DNA of 64,000 nucleotides from assembly GCA_014526335.1 (NCBI GenBank), contig JACTAT010000290.1:428419-492418 (forward strand), written 5' to 3'. A program made the position numbers and the translations under genes. This stretch comes from Chrysaora quinquecirrha. Its lineage: Eukaryota; Cnidaria; Scyphozoa; Semaeostomeae; Pelagiidae. Of the stretch, positions 34,641-46,100 are shown one piece after another (positions within the stretch are counted from its first letter, which is position 1; every line of letters begins with the position of its first letter). The notes below the pieces were generated by a model. It was not told the DNA's origin. It made no database searches and saw only the letters and a program-made list of their open reading frames with translations.

Positions 34641-35043
34641 TTTGAATCAGAAATCTTAATGTCACTGTTTTTAATGATGCAGTGAGTCTAAAAAGTAGTT
34701 GTGTGCTTATTTTCTGTTACCAGGAGCTGGAAGGGCTAAGGAAACTCTGCAGAAACGTCCAAGGAAAGTTATATTAACCATCCTCGTCCAGTTACAACGG
34801 CTCAGGTTTGGCATATCAAGCTGTACAGATAAATAGGAAAAATGTTCTTCCTTTGCTACACATTTGAGGGCCAAGTCAAATTGCAAATATCCATTGCACA
34901 GGGCAAGAGTGATTATTATTAATTAATATAAATATTTTTTTGAGTAGTACAAAACTTCAAAATTGTGATCAACCGCGGAAAAATTTTCGGGCATACTAAG
35001 AAGCCTTTATAGTGTGACAGTCCTCAGAGTATACACGTCAGAA
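34641..35043. repeat. Repeat A tail and left half of repeat B
   Basis: 34595-34780 resembles 7300-7500 (TTATTTTCTGTTACCAGGAG against TTATTTTTTGTCTTTAGGAG). From about 34950 the sequence matches repeat B seen at 54470 and 62520 (AAATTTTCGGGCATACT...CAGAGTAT), interrupted at 35044 by an hAT insertion and resuming at 36190. Confidence 0.65.
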
Positions 35044-36181
35044 CAGTGGCGTAGCCAGGGTCTCAACATTGGGGGGGGGGGCAAACGAATAAAAATATGG
35101 GGTCCGGGGCTTGCCCTCAAAAATTTGAGACCATGCCCTCCTACAAGTCGTAAAACGGCCCATTGGAAAAAAGATTTGACGAGCTTTCAAACGGAGAAAA
35201 TATGCTGGATAATTCTTGCTTTTCACTATAATGACAACAGAACTACAATCTTCGTGCAGCGCCTATTGTTATGCCAGGGGAAATTGTTATTAGACCACTG
35301 AAATTCATGAAAGCTAACAAAATCTTGTTGTAAACACAAAATTTGTTACAAAGCGTTTTTAAGTATGAAAACATGGAAATGAAAGTTTCAAATTAATTAA
35401 TGGGAGAGACACAAAACTAGAGGGGTCCGGGGGTATGCTCCCCTGGAAAAATTTTCATTTTTTACCTGTAGAATGGCATCATCGAGTGCATAATTTTTTG
35501 CTTGCCGAGTGTGTTCCTACTGGATATCCGAAGACATCTCACTTCACTTGTTTGTTGGAAACACTTGCTTTCTTGTTGATGTATAAAATTCCAGCCAAGA
35601 ATACTGATTATACGAAGCTTTGAAAATTTTCATTCTACGTTTATCTACTGGAAACATGCACAGTGTTGTCTGATCTTTCGTTTACTCTACTAATTTTCTC
35701 GTGTTTTTGCCTTTTCGCTCTATTTCGTTTTATTTCGACAACGAGAGAAAGGAGATTTTACGTTTTTACTTTTCACCACAGAAAAAATACGGAAGAGAGA
35801 GAGGTCTTTTGAATAAACTTTAAATCTGCCCGACGGGACCGTAAAAACACAAGAAAGGTCTGCACCTTCAGAACCCTTCACACATCGAGACCTATTGCAA
35901 CAGAATGGGCGTGTGGGTTGAACAATAGTAAACACGTGGCATTAATTGCCGTATAAAATATAGTAGTAGAACACTTTCCAGGAACCAAGCAGGTTGATCG
36001 GGTTGGATGATATCTCTACTCTTTTGCGACATTGAAAAATATTTATTGCGCAACGGTTGTTAGAATTTCTCTTACCTCCCCCACTGATTTTATTGCAGAA
36101 ATAAACTTTTCTAAAACACCAACTTTTCAACTATTGGGGGGCGACCGCCCCCCCCCCCTTGCCCCCTTGGCTACGCTACTG
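35044..36181. mobile_element. 1.14-kb non-autonomous hAT element
   Basis: The ends CAGTGGCGTAGCCAGG and CCTTGGCTACGCTACTG are hAT inverted repeats. The flanks are a perfect 8-bp target duplication CGTCAGAA (35036-35043, 36182-36189). The uninterrupted pre-insertion sequence, ATGAACGTCAGAAACAGACC, is present in the related repeat B copy near 62610. G and C runs lie next to both ends. No transposase frame. Confidence 0.92.
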
Positions 36182-36365
36182 CGTCAGAAACAGACCGAAA
36201 CACGTAAAAATAACGAAATTTACACCCATACGCAGATCAAAATGCACCAATCAGAAAGTGCAGCTAAATATGCATTGTGGAAAGCAAGAGTTTTGTTTCG
36301 CTTAGGGACCTTTGGAATCTGTCCACATCAAAACCAAAAAGTCAGTTCTGTGTAGACAAGAAGAG
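36182..36365 (+). repeat. Right half of repeat B
   Basis: CAGAAACAGACCGAAACA, AATGCACCAATCAGAAAG and GAATCTGTCCACATCAAAAC match 54620-54840 and 62605-62850. It continues the copy split at 35043 by the hAT. Confidence 0.8.
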
Positions 36366-36419
36366 TTTGTTTTCTCACTGCGACTCTTAAACTAGCGAAG
36401 TTTCTGTTTAATAGCGCAT

Positions 36420-37095
36420 TTGCGAGAAATTGTAGAAGAAAAACGACAACTTTTATTTTCGAAAAAAACATGTTTCGGATTACTCAATCCATCTTCAGTT
36501 AATGAGAAATTAAATAAAAACGTTGAGTTTATTACAAAGCTAGGTAACAATAATAATTTAAAGAGGCAAAAGGGAAAAGATCTAAAAAACCCAATTACAA
36601 TTAAAGTGTAAAAAACAAAGGAAAAACAAAGAAAAACAAAAAACGCCGAAACTATTATACTAAAGTCAAATTATAATGGTAAAGCTGCCTATTGAGAGAG
36701 GGCTTCTCCCAAGATATGTGTAAGGCTTCCTTGATTTTTAATTGAAAAGACGTGTGGGCGGTATCCAGAACTGTAAAAGAGTCCTCAGAGCAAAATTCAC
36801 GACAACCAGGAGAGTCCTTAAAATGTTTAAGAATGTGTGAATTCTTATCTGTGACCAAATGCTCACGGATCCGTGTAGAAAGATGGCGGCTTGTTCCCCG
36901 ACATAAGATGCGTTACTGCATCCGGCATAAGAAAATTTGTAAACTACACGAGATCTGAGGCATTTGGGCACAGAATCCTTAACCTTAAACAAATTACGTA
37001 ATTTAAAGGATGTGAAAACAAGTTTAATATCTTAATCAGAACAATAACGTTTAACAATATTCTTAATTTTAATTGGGCGTTTCTCTCTTGCCACC
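36420..37095 (-). pseudogene. Penelope-like element, connector and GIY-YIG end
   Basis: Minus-strand pieces read PIKIKNIVKRYCSD (then a stop), LFKVKDSVPKCLRSRVVYKF, CSNASYVGE and, in another frame, DKNSHILKHFKDSPGCREFC, QLKIKEALHISWEKPSLNRQ. This is the order of the C-terminal GIY-YIG endonuclease region of Penelope-like retroelements, including the KIKEAL...W.KP.LN tail. Frame changes and stops show it is dead. Downstream, at 36480, ACTGAAGATGGATTGAGTAA followed by TCCGAAACATG fits the conserved 3' end of such elements. The reverse-transcriptase half is missing. Confidence 0.8.
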
Positions 37096-37234
37096 AAGCA
37101 TAAAATTAAGAATATTACAGTCTGAAAGAAGACAGCTTAACTTGCTGCTGCCAAGAAATCAATTAAAAACAAGGCAGGCACATAACAACGCGAGGAACAA
37201 AGGATACCTCGCGTCACGTCGTTCCTGGTTTTAT

Positions 37235-37960
37235 TTAGAATTTTGAGACTGAATATATACCAAATCCAAATCTTATAATAATGCTGAATATGAAACTAAA
37301 AAGCATCTCCTGCATCTCCTTCTCTTTTATCTTTTTCCTGTCTGTTTTCTTCTGTCTTATCAGTCGCTCATGACATTTGTAAGGAGAATTCCACTCCTGT
37401 TTTTGATGTTTATGATGTGAAACATCAGAGAAATATATATTTCTAAGATGAGGAAACTCCTGTTTAACAAGTTCAACATGCAAATTAGAAACATTAGATA
37501 TTTTATTAACAACGTAAGCGTCTATTTTCACTCTTTTTCCACCATCAACGTTCATAAGATCAAACTCAACGACTTCTCTCTCTTTCACATCCGCCTCTTC
37601 ATTTCTAAGCATTCTAATGCCCAACCTCTCACTTCTTAAAACACGCAATCCACATTTCTCAACGACTCTCACGGTTACGAACGACTTCTGACTCCGACTC
37701 CTACTGTCGAACATGAAAAGTATACACTCTTCTCAGCATCACCATTAACTACGCCTCGCGGAAGCTGCAAAGCCGCGGAGCTACTTTGCCCAACATTGTT
37801 TAAACACAAAGCTATGTTCGCACAACCACAGGGCGTTTCTCGCTGAGTTTGGGAAGTAGGATCACCCGAGCCTCCTACAGTAGATGATTTAATCATTTTA
37901 CAACATAACGAGCTATGGTGTTTACCATGACCATGTCTAAGCAATTTTCATTTTACATTT
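37235..37960 (-). pseudogene. BEL/Pao retrotransposon fragment (zinc knuckle and protease)
   Basis: The open frame 37714-37235 begins MFDSRSRSQKSFVTVRVVEK and continues GLRVLRSERLGI, KEREVVEFDLMNVDGGKRV and FPHLRNIYFSDVS. This matches the retropepsin-like DUF1758 domain of BEL/Pao elements; the usual catalytic FDSGS reads FDSRS here. Upstream, in a shifted frame, CLRHGHGKHHSSLC resembles the zinc knuckle (CFNCLRKGH..). A frameshift joins them near 37700. Reverse transcriptase, integrase and LTRs are absent. The 3' end of the open frame (FSFIFSIIIRFGF) runs beyond the homologous part. Confidence 0.8.
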
Positions 37961-38159
37961 ACTAGCCTTGTGCCCTTTCTTAATGCATATGAAAACAACT
38001 ACCGTATCTTTTTATGAGAGTCTTACGTGCATTCAAGTCCGTGACTTTTTTGCAGTCCTCCTCTTCGTGGTTCTCCAAACCACTGTAATTAGTTGCTAGA
38101 GTAAAGAAAGTTCTTTCTGCTTTTTAAGTTTTTCATAATTTATCTTCAGATATGCTAAG

Positions 38160-38910
38160 TTAGAGAAGATTATCGCAGAAGTGGATGATGCGCTAAAAAT
38201 ACGGAATTTGTCAAAAACAAGATGGACCACCCGTGCAGAGTCCACACGCGCCGTTTGAATCAGTTATGAACGGGTTTAAAGACGCTCTGGGGATAGTAAG
38301 GAAATTGGATAATTTCGACACAAAAGCAAAAGGAATTACAAGAAGTCTAGACGGCAAAATGGAATCTGCCGATTTCTTAATATTTTTAATGTTCATGAAA
38401 AATATCATGCTCAAGACAAAACAGATGACGGAAACATTACAAGCTGAAGATCTTAATATTATTGATGCAATGACGAAAATTCGTTCACAGGTGCACAGGT
38501 TGCAGTGTATCCAGCAAAATCTGAAGCGATGGATGATCTCATTCAAGCTGGAATTCAATTCACGCAAAACATGGGAGGTAATGAGCACGAGGGGTTCAAA
38601 GGAAAGCCAGATTCACTTGCTCCAGTAGCGGTACTTTCTGAAAAATACAAGTCAGCATTCCTGACGACGAAAAGGCGTACCGAATTTTAATGACGGCATC
38701 TGCAACGGACATTTAGCCGGTTAACGCTGAAGAAGAACTACTCGAGGACAACAATGTCTGAAGAACGTCTAGAAGCTCTCATGGTGCTTCGTGCATGGTA
38801 AATGGTACATTGCACTTGGTACATTGTACTACTCATGGAAAGACTTAACGGACTTTATCGATTTAGATGAAATAGCAACAATTTTGGATGAATCTAGACG
38901 CGTAAAACTC
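38160..38910 (+). pseudogene. hAT/ZMYM1-like transposase, C-terminal half
   Basis: In order: NLSKTRWTTRAESTRAV (conserved TRW..RA), after a frameshift FKDALGIVRKLDNFDTKAKG, ESADFLIFLMFMKNIMLKTK, ALQ-like ETLQAEDLNIIDAM, then near 38725 LKKNYSRTTMSEERLEALMV (the hAT dimerisation signature) and FIDLDEIATI. This is the DUF4371/hAT C-terminal order of ZMYM1-type transposases. At least two frameshifts and a stop disable it. The N-terminal half is missing; a separate piece of such a protein lies at 50.1-50.5 kb on the other strand. Confidence 0.75.
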
Positions 38911-39860
38911 TGATTCAAGTATATTTAAATTCATAAGATGATAATCGAATTTTTATTGTGTAAAAATATCGTTAGGTTTAAAACTCTTATTCAAGTAATA
39001 TCATTTTCAAGAAATCGCTTGTACCATGCAAGAAATAAAATCTAGGCTTTTCGGCAAATCTTATACTTGCATCCCCCAAGCCCCCAGCTCCAACAAAAGC
39101 CCTGAACAAAGGACTCGTATTCGTTTTCGTACAGATTTTAAATGTTTGCAAGAGCATCATCGTCCATTACTTTGTAAATAGTTTTTCTATATATCTTGTT
39201 TTGCTGAATTCAATTTTTCATTTATCAACTTGGTCGCCTACTACCTTGCCCTGCTACATCACATCTTTAATTTGAATAGGTGTGCTTTTGCCTTTAGACT
39301 TAATTCATGTATTCTTAGTTTGATTTGTATCTTGATCTGATGAGCCTCGTTGACAGACAGTAACTTTGAAAAATAAAGATTCTAAAATGATTGTTAATAG
39401 CGTCGATCTTTCTGGATTCAGTTTTCCACGTAAATGTCCTGAGGAAATTTCATTTTAGTGGTTTCAAAATTATCAATAGGGCTTTTCCAGCCTGAAATTA
39501 TCAAAATTTTCCTGTTGAGCATGCCCCAAGTTGCCCCTGCCTTCGGTGCACATTTATAGCCAAGCCCTCTGGTTTAATTAGCAATGGTATGCCCTTGAAA
39601 TAGCAACAACAAAAGTTTCGTTGACCGTCCATCTCTAATGAAGATCAATCAAAAAGAACAAATAATAAATGAATGGTTTCATAAAAGGCAACGGCCTTTC
39701 AGCAACAAGCTGAGATTCCCTTAACCTCGCAGGTCATTATGTCATTTGTAAGAATTAGTTAGATATAAAAAGAGATTTGTTTCAGGAAAATACTTCATTC
39801 TTCTGTAACAACTATGTTAATGTTTTCCCTATAATCAGAAGCATTCACTTGCGTAAATTA
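38911..39860. other. No gene seen
   Basis: AT-rich spacer with no supported exon or repeat ends. Confidence 0.5.
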
Positions 39861-39870
39861 CAGTATAAGA

Positions 39871-39960
39871 AAATTATTTATTATTATATATTATTGGTAA
39901 AATAATAGTCTCTAGTAAATCTAGTAAATCTAGTAAATCTAGTAAATCTAGTAAATAGTA
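39871..39960 (-). terminator. 3' UTR of kringle gene: polyadenylation signal and 9-bp repeat
   Basis: On the minus strand, AATAATAAATAATTT lies about 140 bases after the stop at 40022. Between them the 9-mer CTAGTAAAT is repeated about five times (39912-39956). The AATAAA is correctly placed for a short 3' UTR. Confidence 0.5.
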
Positions 39961-40021
39961 AATCTTAGTAGTATTAAGACAACGGTAGTGATTTCTATGA
40001 TTTTTTCACTTTTTCTCTTCT

Positions 40022-40158
40022 TTATTTATGCTCTTCATTCTTTGGTATGTCGTCCATCTTAGATCCACAGCCACCAAATCCGGCACAATCATTTTCAGAA
40101 GGATAATTTTTGTAGGTTCTCACGGAAGCGTAAAACTTTATTTTTCTACCTTTTGCCA
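40022..40158 (-). CDS. Terminal exon of the kringle gene
   Basis: The strong acceptor CATTTTCAG|TGGC opens a frame reading [20 protein letters not shown], then [15 protein letters not shown], to a stop at 40022. It begins in phase 1, whereas the previous recognised exon ends in phase 0, so an exon of 3n+1 bases is missing from my model, or a weaker acceptor is used. Confidence 0.6.
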
Positions 40159-43100
40159 CTGAAAATGGAACGTATCAAATGCGTCAGTCAGAATAAGTGG
40201 TCATGATATATTTTTCAAATTACATGTGATGCAAAATGTCAGAGCCAATCATTTTATCGAATGCTTTAAATTCATTAGGTCTAAATGGTTGAATGCATCC
40301 CACAAGGCGGCAATTTGATTTCAAATGACTCTAAGTTTTTATGTTTCCATGGAACAGGCTGAGATGCCGTGCTAAGCTCAACACTATCTGAGCTTCAACA
40401 TGGCCTCCATTATATGATTGTGTCCAAAGGTGAGTTAAAATTTGGGCCGCTCAGCACGGTCTGAGATTTATCATGCAAATGCCCTGTTAATAAAGACTCA
40501 AAATCTGAAGTCAGACAGGATGTTTCACAGCTCTATGTCATTATTCTTTGTTTCACAAACGCCTCACCCCTAAATGAACACTGAACTCTTTTTCTGCAAT
40601 CGTAACAAGATAGGGTCGGTGTTCTTTTGACCGGTAAATTACGATGTTTATTAGCTATATCCTACAGCTATTATAAAACCAACGTTAAATAAAGAATGAA
40701 AAATCGTCCAGTTTATGAAAGTCTTTCTTTGCAGACTTATCAATCATAAAAAATACCTGCTTTGGACCACTATGACTTGCACTGGTCATGATTAGCTGCT
40801 GCGCACAATCCGTATTCACTAGATAAAGGCCTAATATAGTTATTTCTACTTACATCCAAATGCTTGCTGTTTAGAGTAACACTCTCATGATCGAGATCAT
40901 TCTTTGGTAAACTGATTGTGTATTCTGAGAATAAACTTCTACAAGGCTCTGTTCCAGTAAGTTCTTCAATTGGCTTTGTTGCTGATAATGTACACATGCT
41001 TTCTGCTTTTTCGCTGTCTGGAAATTTTGAAGCGCAGCGCCAACCTGAAGCAAAAAATATTTTGTGAGGTCTATTCATCACCCTCGTTTATACAACCAGG
41101 GCGGTGTGATATCTAGCTTCATTTATTAAGTCTATTGATCTTATTGATTGTATGGTTGTATCTGATTTATATATGCATACATTATTCTAATATGAATGTT
41201 TTTTTATTGGTAACAAAGGTTTCATTTGAGCATTAGCAATATCTTTATGTGCTACAAAGACTTATCAATAATAACGACAAAAAATGCACATTATAAAGAT
41301 AACATACAAAGAATCAAATTTGATATGTTTACAGAAACTATTAAATTATAAATTGTTGTTCCATTTTCGCACCCCAGTATATGGCAGGTATGACCAACCT
41401 TAAATGCTAGTTAGTTTAAATACATTTTTTAGCATTTTGTGCATGATATTCACCCCGGGTAATGTATGTGCAGTACAGTGTAGGGTGTGCAGTACGGTGG
41501 ATGATGTTCAGTACAGTAGAGGGATACCATCAGTACGGTAGAGGGATATCATCAGTACAGTGGAGGATGTTCAGTACAGTGGAGGGATATCATCAGTACG
41601 GTGGGAGGATATCATCAGTACGGTGGAGGATGTTCAGTACAGTGGAGGGATATCACCAGTACAGTGGAGGGATACCATCAGTACAGTGGAGGGATACCAG
41701 AAGTACTGTGAATGATATTCAGTACTGTGGAGGGATATCATCAGTACAGTGGAGGGATACCATCAGTACAGTAGAGGGATATCATCAGTACAGTGGAGGG
41801 ATATCATCAGTACAGTGGAGGTTGTTCAGTACGGTAGAGGGATATAATCAGTACACTGGAGGACTTTCCAAATTTCTGCACGATTCCGAGTTTTCTACAC
41901 TTGGTTATCATGAGAAATTAAAAAATATTTGAACGTTTTGATCTTCAACAGCAAACTTCCTCATGTTGGTTATCATATTTGGTGCTATTGACAAAACCTT
42001 CGGTGTCAGGTTTGTATCCCTCAATACGATATATATCGAAGGACCATTCACTCTTCATAATGGTGTATGAGACTTTTAGTAATACAAAAGGATTTCTAAG
42101 GGATTTCAACCAGATTGAACGAGATTTTAATAAAGTAATAAATTGCATCTCGAAAATGTTATCAAAAGAAAGGTCAGAGAATTCTTCTTCGGATAGGAGG
42201 AAAATTTAGTCGATTTCTGCAAGTTAACCGATTGAATGAACCTGTTGAAAGAGATTTTCCTAAATCTTTTGAAGACACTGCTCAAACTTTTGATTTGATT
42301 TCTCTGTCAAAACATTTTAACTGTTCATCACTTTCAATTCTATCGGAAAGCCAGTGAAATGGCAAAAATTTTCCTGCCAAGATCAAGATGCCGAGAGCCA
42401 CAGCAAGCCGCCTTTTTGAGAAATGTGGTTCGATACTTTTCGAACGTAAGTGTATGTGATGACTTAACCTTGTGGCATATTCACTATGGACATCTGGTTT
42501 AAGACAAGCTCAAACTACTTTCTGATATATCCATGGTTGATGGGGTGGATTTGAAATAACAGACAAAATTGATAAAGAATGTAAATCATGCGCTTTTGGA
42601 AAACAAACTCGCAAGTCAGTCCCAAAGATAAGCTCACACCAGAGTACACAGCTACTAGAACTTGTTCATAGTGATATGTGCGGACCGATGAATGTGGCTT
42701 CAGTGGGATGCTCAAGATACTAACTTTTATTGACTTCTCACGTTACAACACTGTTTACACGATGAAAAATAAAAGTGAAGTACATGAGGAATTTAAAGAA
42801 TTGGTTGCTGTTTCTGAAAATCAAACAGGAAAGAAAGTTAAGAGATTATGGAGTGATAATGGAGGTGAATATTCATCTAGAGAATTCAAGAAATACTGCA
42901 AAGATCGTGAAATTCTTCAAGAATCTACAATACCATAGCACCACAGCAGAATGGAGTATCTGAACGCATGAACAGGACAATCATGGAAGCTGTGAGATCT
43001 ATGCTACATCATGGTGGTCTACCAAAGAGTTTTTGGGCAGAAGCTGTAGCTAGAGCTGTTTATATTAGAAATAGAAGCCCAACAACTTGTTTAAAAGAGA

Positions 43101-46100
43101 AGACACCATATGAGATTTGGCATGGTGAGAGGCCTAACGTGAGTTATTTTGAAAGTATTTGGCTGCAATACGTTGGTGCATGTGCCTGATGAGAAAAGAA
43201 GCAAATTGGACAAAAAATCTGTTGAATGTGTGTTTGTTGGCTATCCAAGCGGTAGTAAATGATACAAACTATATAATATGGAAACAAAACAGGTGATTAG
43301 AAGCCGTGATGTAATATTTATGTGTGCAAGCTGAAGTTGAAGCTGAACCTGAATTATTTCAAAGAAGACCTCAAAGAAATATCGTAGCTCCTGAGAGATG
43401 AATGATTGGTGATTGGTGAAATTATGTGTCACTTGCTACTTCTGACAGTGATGAGCCAAAGAATATCACTGAAGCATTCAAGAGTAATAATGCAAAACAA
43501 TGGAGGGCCGCTACTGACGATGAATATAATTCCTTAATGAAGAACAATTAGTTGATTTGCCTGATAAGAAAAATGGAGTTTGCTGCAAATGGCTGTTCAA
43601 ATTGAATCGAAACAAAAAGAAGGTGAAGATTACGATGAAATATTTGCACTTGTTGCTAAATATAGCTAACTCAATAAAATTAGTGCTTGCAATTGCAAAC
43701 CAGCTTGATATCGATATTCATCAAAATGGACTTTAAAACTGCGTTCTTAAATGGTGATCTCGAATATGAGATTTACACGCAACAACCTGAAGGTTACGGG
43801 AATGAAAAAAAACAAAACATGGTTTGTAAACTTAAGAAGAGTTGATATGGATTGAAACAATCAGCCAGATTCTGAAAGGTTACAATCGATAAATACCTCA
43901 AACAATCTGGATTCCTGCTGATCCATGTATTTATTGTAAATACGAAATGAAAAATGGAAAAAGAAGTCTGATAATTATTGCTTTCTACGTGGATCATACA
44001 ATTTTAACAGCAGAGAAACGTGAATTCAGTAAAAGATTCGAGATGGAAGATCTCGGAGAAATCTGTTACTGTCTTGGGATAGACAGAAACGAGAAGGTTC
44101 TCAAAATTAGCCAGAAAACATACCTTGAAAACGTGCTGAAGAAATTTGGTATGCAAGACTGCAAAAACAATTACTACCCCATTAGAATCTAATGCTTGAA
44201 AAGCTTTAGAGCTAAGAATTTAGGGTTTGAAAAGCTGGCGGATGATGCGAAAACTGCCAACATAAAAGAGTACAAAGATGTGATTGGCTGTTATACATAT
44301 GCTTCTGATGCAACACGACCAGCCTTATCTGCAGCAGTGGGAGCATTAAGTCAATTTATGAATAAGCCTGGACCTCAACATATGAAAGACGTTAAGCGGA
44401 TCCTACGTTTTATTAAAGGTACGTTGAATTATGGATTACGTTATGATTGTTCTTCTAAAAGCGAATTTTACCTTTAGAGTTTCTCTGACGCAGACTTGGC
44501 CGGAGGTACAACGACAAGAAAATCCACATCTGGCTATGTATTCAAATTATGAGAGGCAACAATCTCTTGGAAATCTAAGAGGCAGCCTGTTGTAGTACTT
44601 TCTATTACTGAGGCTGAATATGTTGCTCCATGCGCTGGATTGCATGAAGTTGTTTGGTTGAGACGACTAATATGGGATTGCAGCAAAACCACTCTACTAC
44701 TGTCAATGAAGACAATCTCAGGTGACGATAGCTTTATTGAAGAACCCAAAGAGCCATACGCGTACGAAACATATTGACATAAAATACCACTTTGGCAAGG
44801 AAGTTGTCGAGAAGAAAGAAATAGATCTTGTCAATTGCCCCACAGAGAAGACGATCGCCAATATCACGACTAAAGGGCTACCAAGACCGAGGTTTGAAGA
44901 AATGAGATCTGAAATGAGAGTATAACATTTGAATTGAATTTTGTATTTGACTTTATACCGATATGACTCTCATCAAGTGGGAGTGTTGGATAATGACTCG
45001 TGTCTTATTGTTAAGCGATTGACATTTGTTACTCTTCAGGCTGAGAACTTTTTGTCTCGTGATTTGCGTATGCTGTATTTTTAGTCTGTCTGTTCTTGAG
45101 TTTGCGGTGTTCAATATGAAATGATATTTTACTTATAATCTTACTGTTCGGTTGAAGATTCGTCTGTATGTGTTTCTCCTCGTAATTATATTTTAATATT
45201 AAGTTCTTGAGAACGACCCCAAAGAGGAAATATTAGCTTATATCCGCAGCCGAGTTGAACTGCACATCAAGTGTGATATCGCATTCATCTTAATCTACGA
45301 AATTAAATAATAGACTGAACATTTCTCATTTTTTCGAATCATAGTTCAATAGAACAAAAGAAATAAGGACAATAGGTTTCCAGGCCAGTCTCCACTTCTA
45401 TTGGCTATGGTTTTTTGTATTATGTGCAGTATTCATATAGGCCTAATTTGACAATCCTAAGCGACAACTCTGTTGAGTTACAGCTACGTCCCGCCATTAT
45501 CCTAAGCCAGGGAGTGGCTTATTTGACGAATGTCCTATACGCTTTAGTTATTTCTGCAACTGACTGTAAGAACAACATCTTCAAACTGTTATCCTTGCAT
45601 GCGTTGCCAGATTATTACCTCATATGTCATGCCTATGCAAAGTTATACATTTCCGTTATTGCCCCTATTGGCTGATCTACAACACTTGCATAATGACACA
45701 TGATGGGGGTGATAACTGACCTTTGAGCCTTACAACACTGTGAATTCCCAAAATTATGGCATATAATACCCCGTTTGAAAGACTAAGAAGGTTCCAAGTT
45801 GCTCAAACAAATATTTGAGGTTGATGGGAGAGTATCAAGACAAAGGTAACATACGTCATACACGAGCAGAGAAATAGTTGCCTGTTTTCCCTAGACAATT
45901 ATCACATACGTACTATCCTTGCTCTATGTCATCAACTTTGGTAACCTGTAATAGCAACTCAGCTCAAATCTCAATTGGTAAAGCAATTCAAAACTTCAAT
46001 AAGAAACTTTTCCAACTTCATAAGATTGTTTTAGATATACTTAAAAAAATTGAGATTATAAATGCATTTTTTGAAACAACTAACCTGTTTGATATGTTTG

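Noticed and set aside
41462..41932. 156-codon frame of [16 protein letters not shown] repeats
   Set aside because: It stays open only because the 19- and 22-bp units lack stops; no splice sites or homologues.
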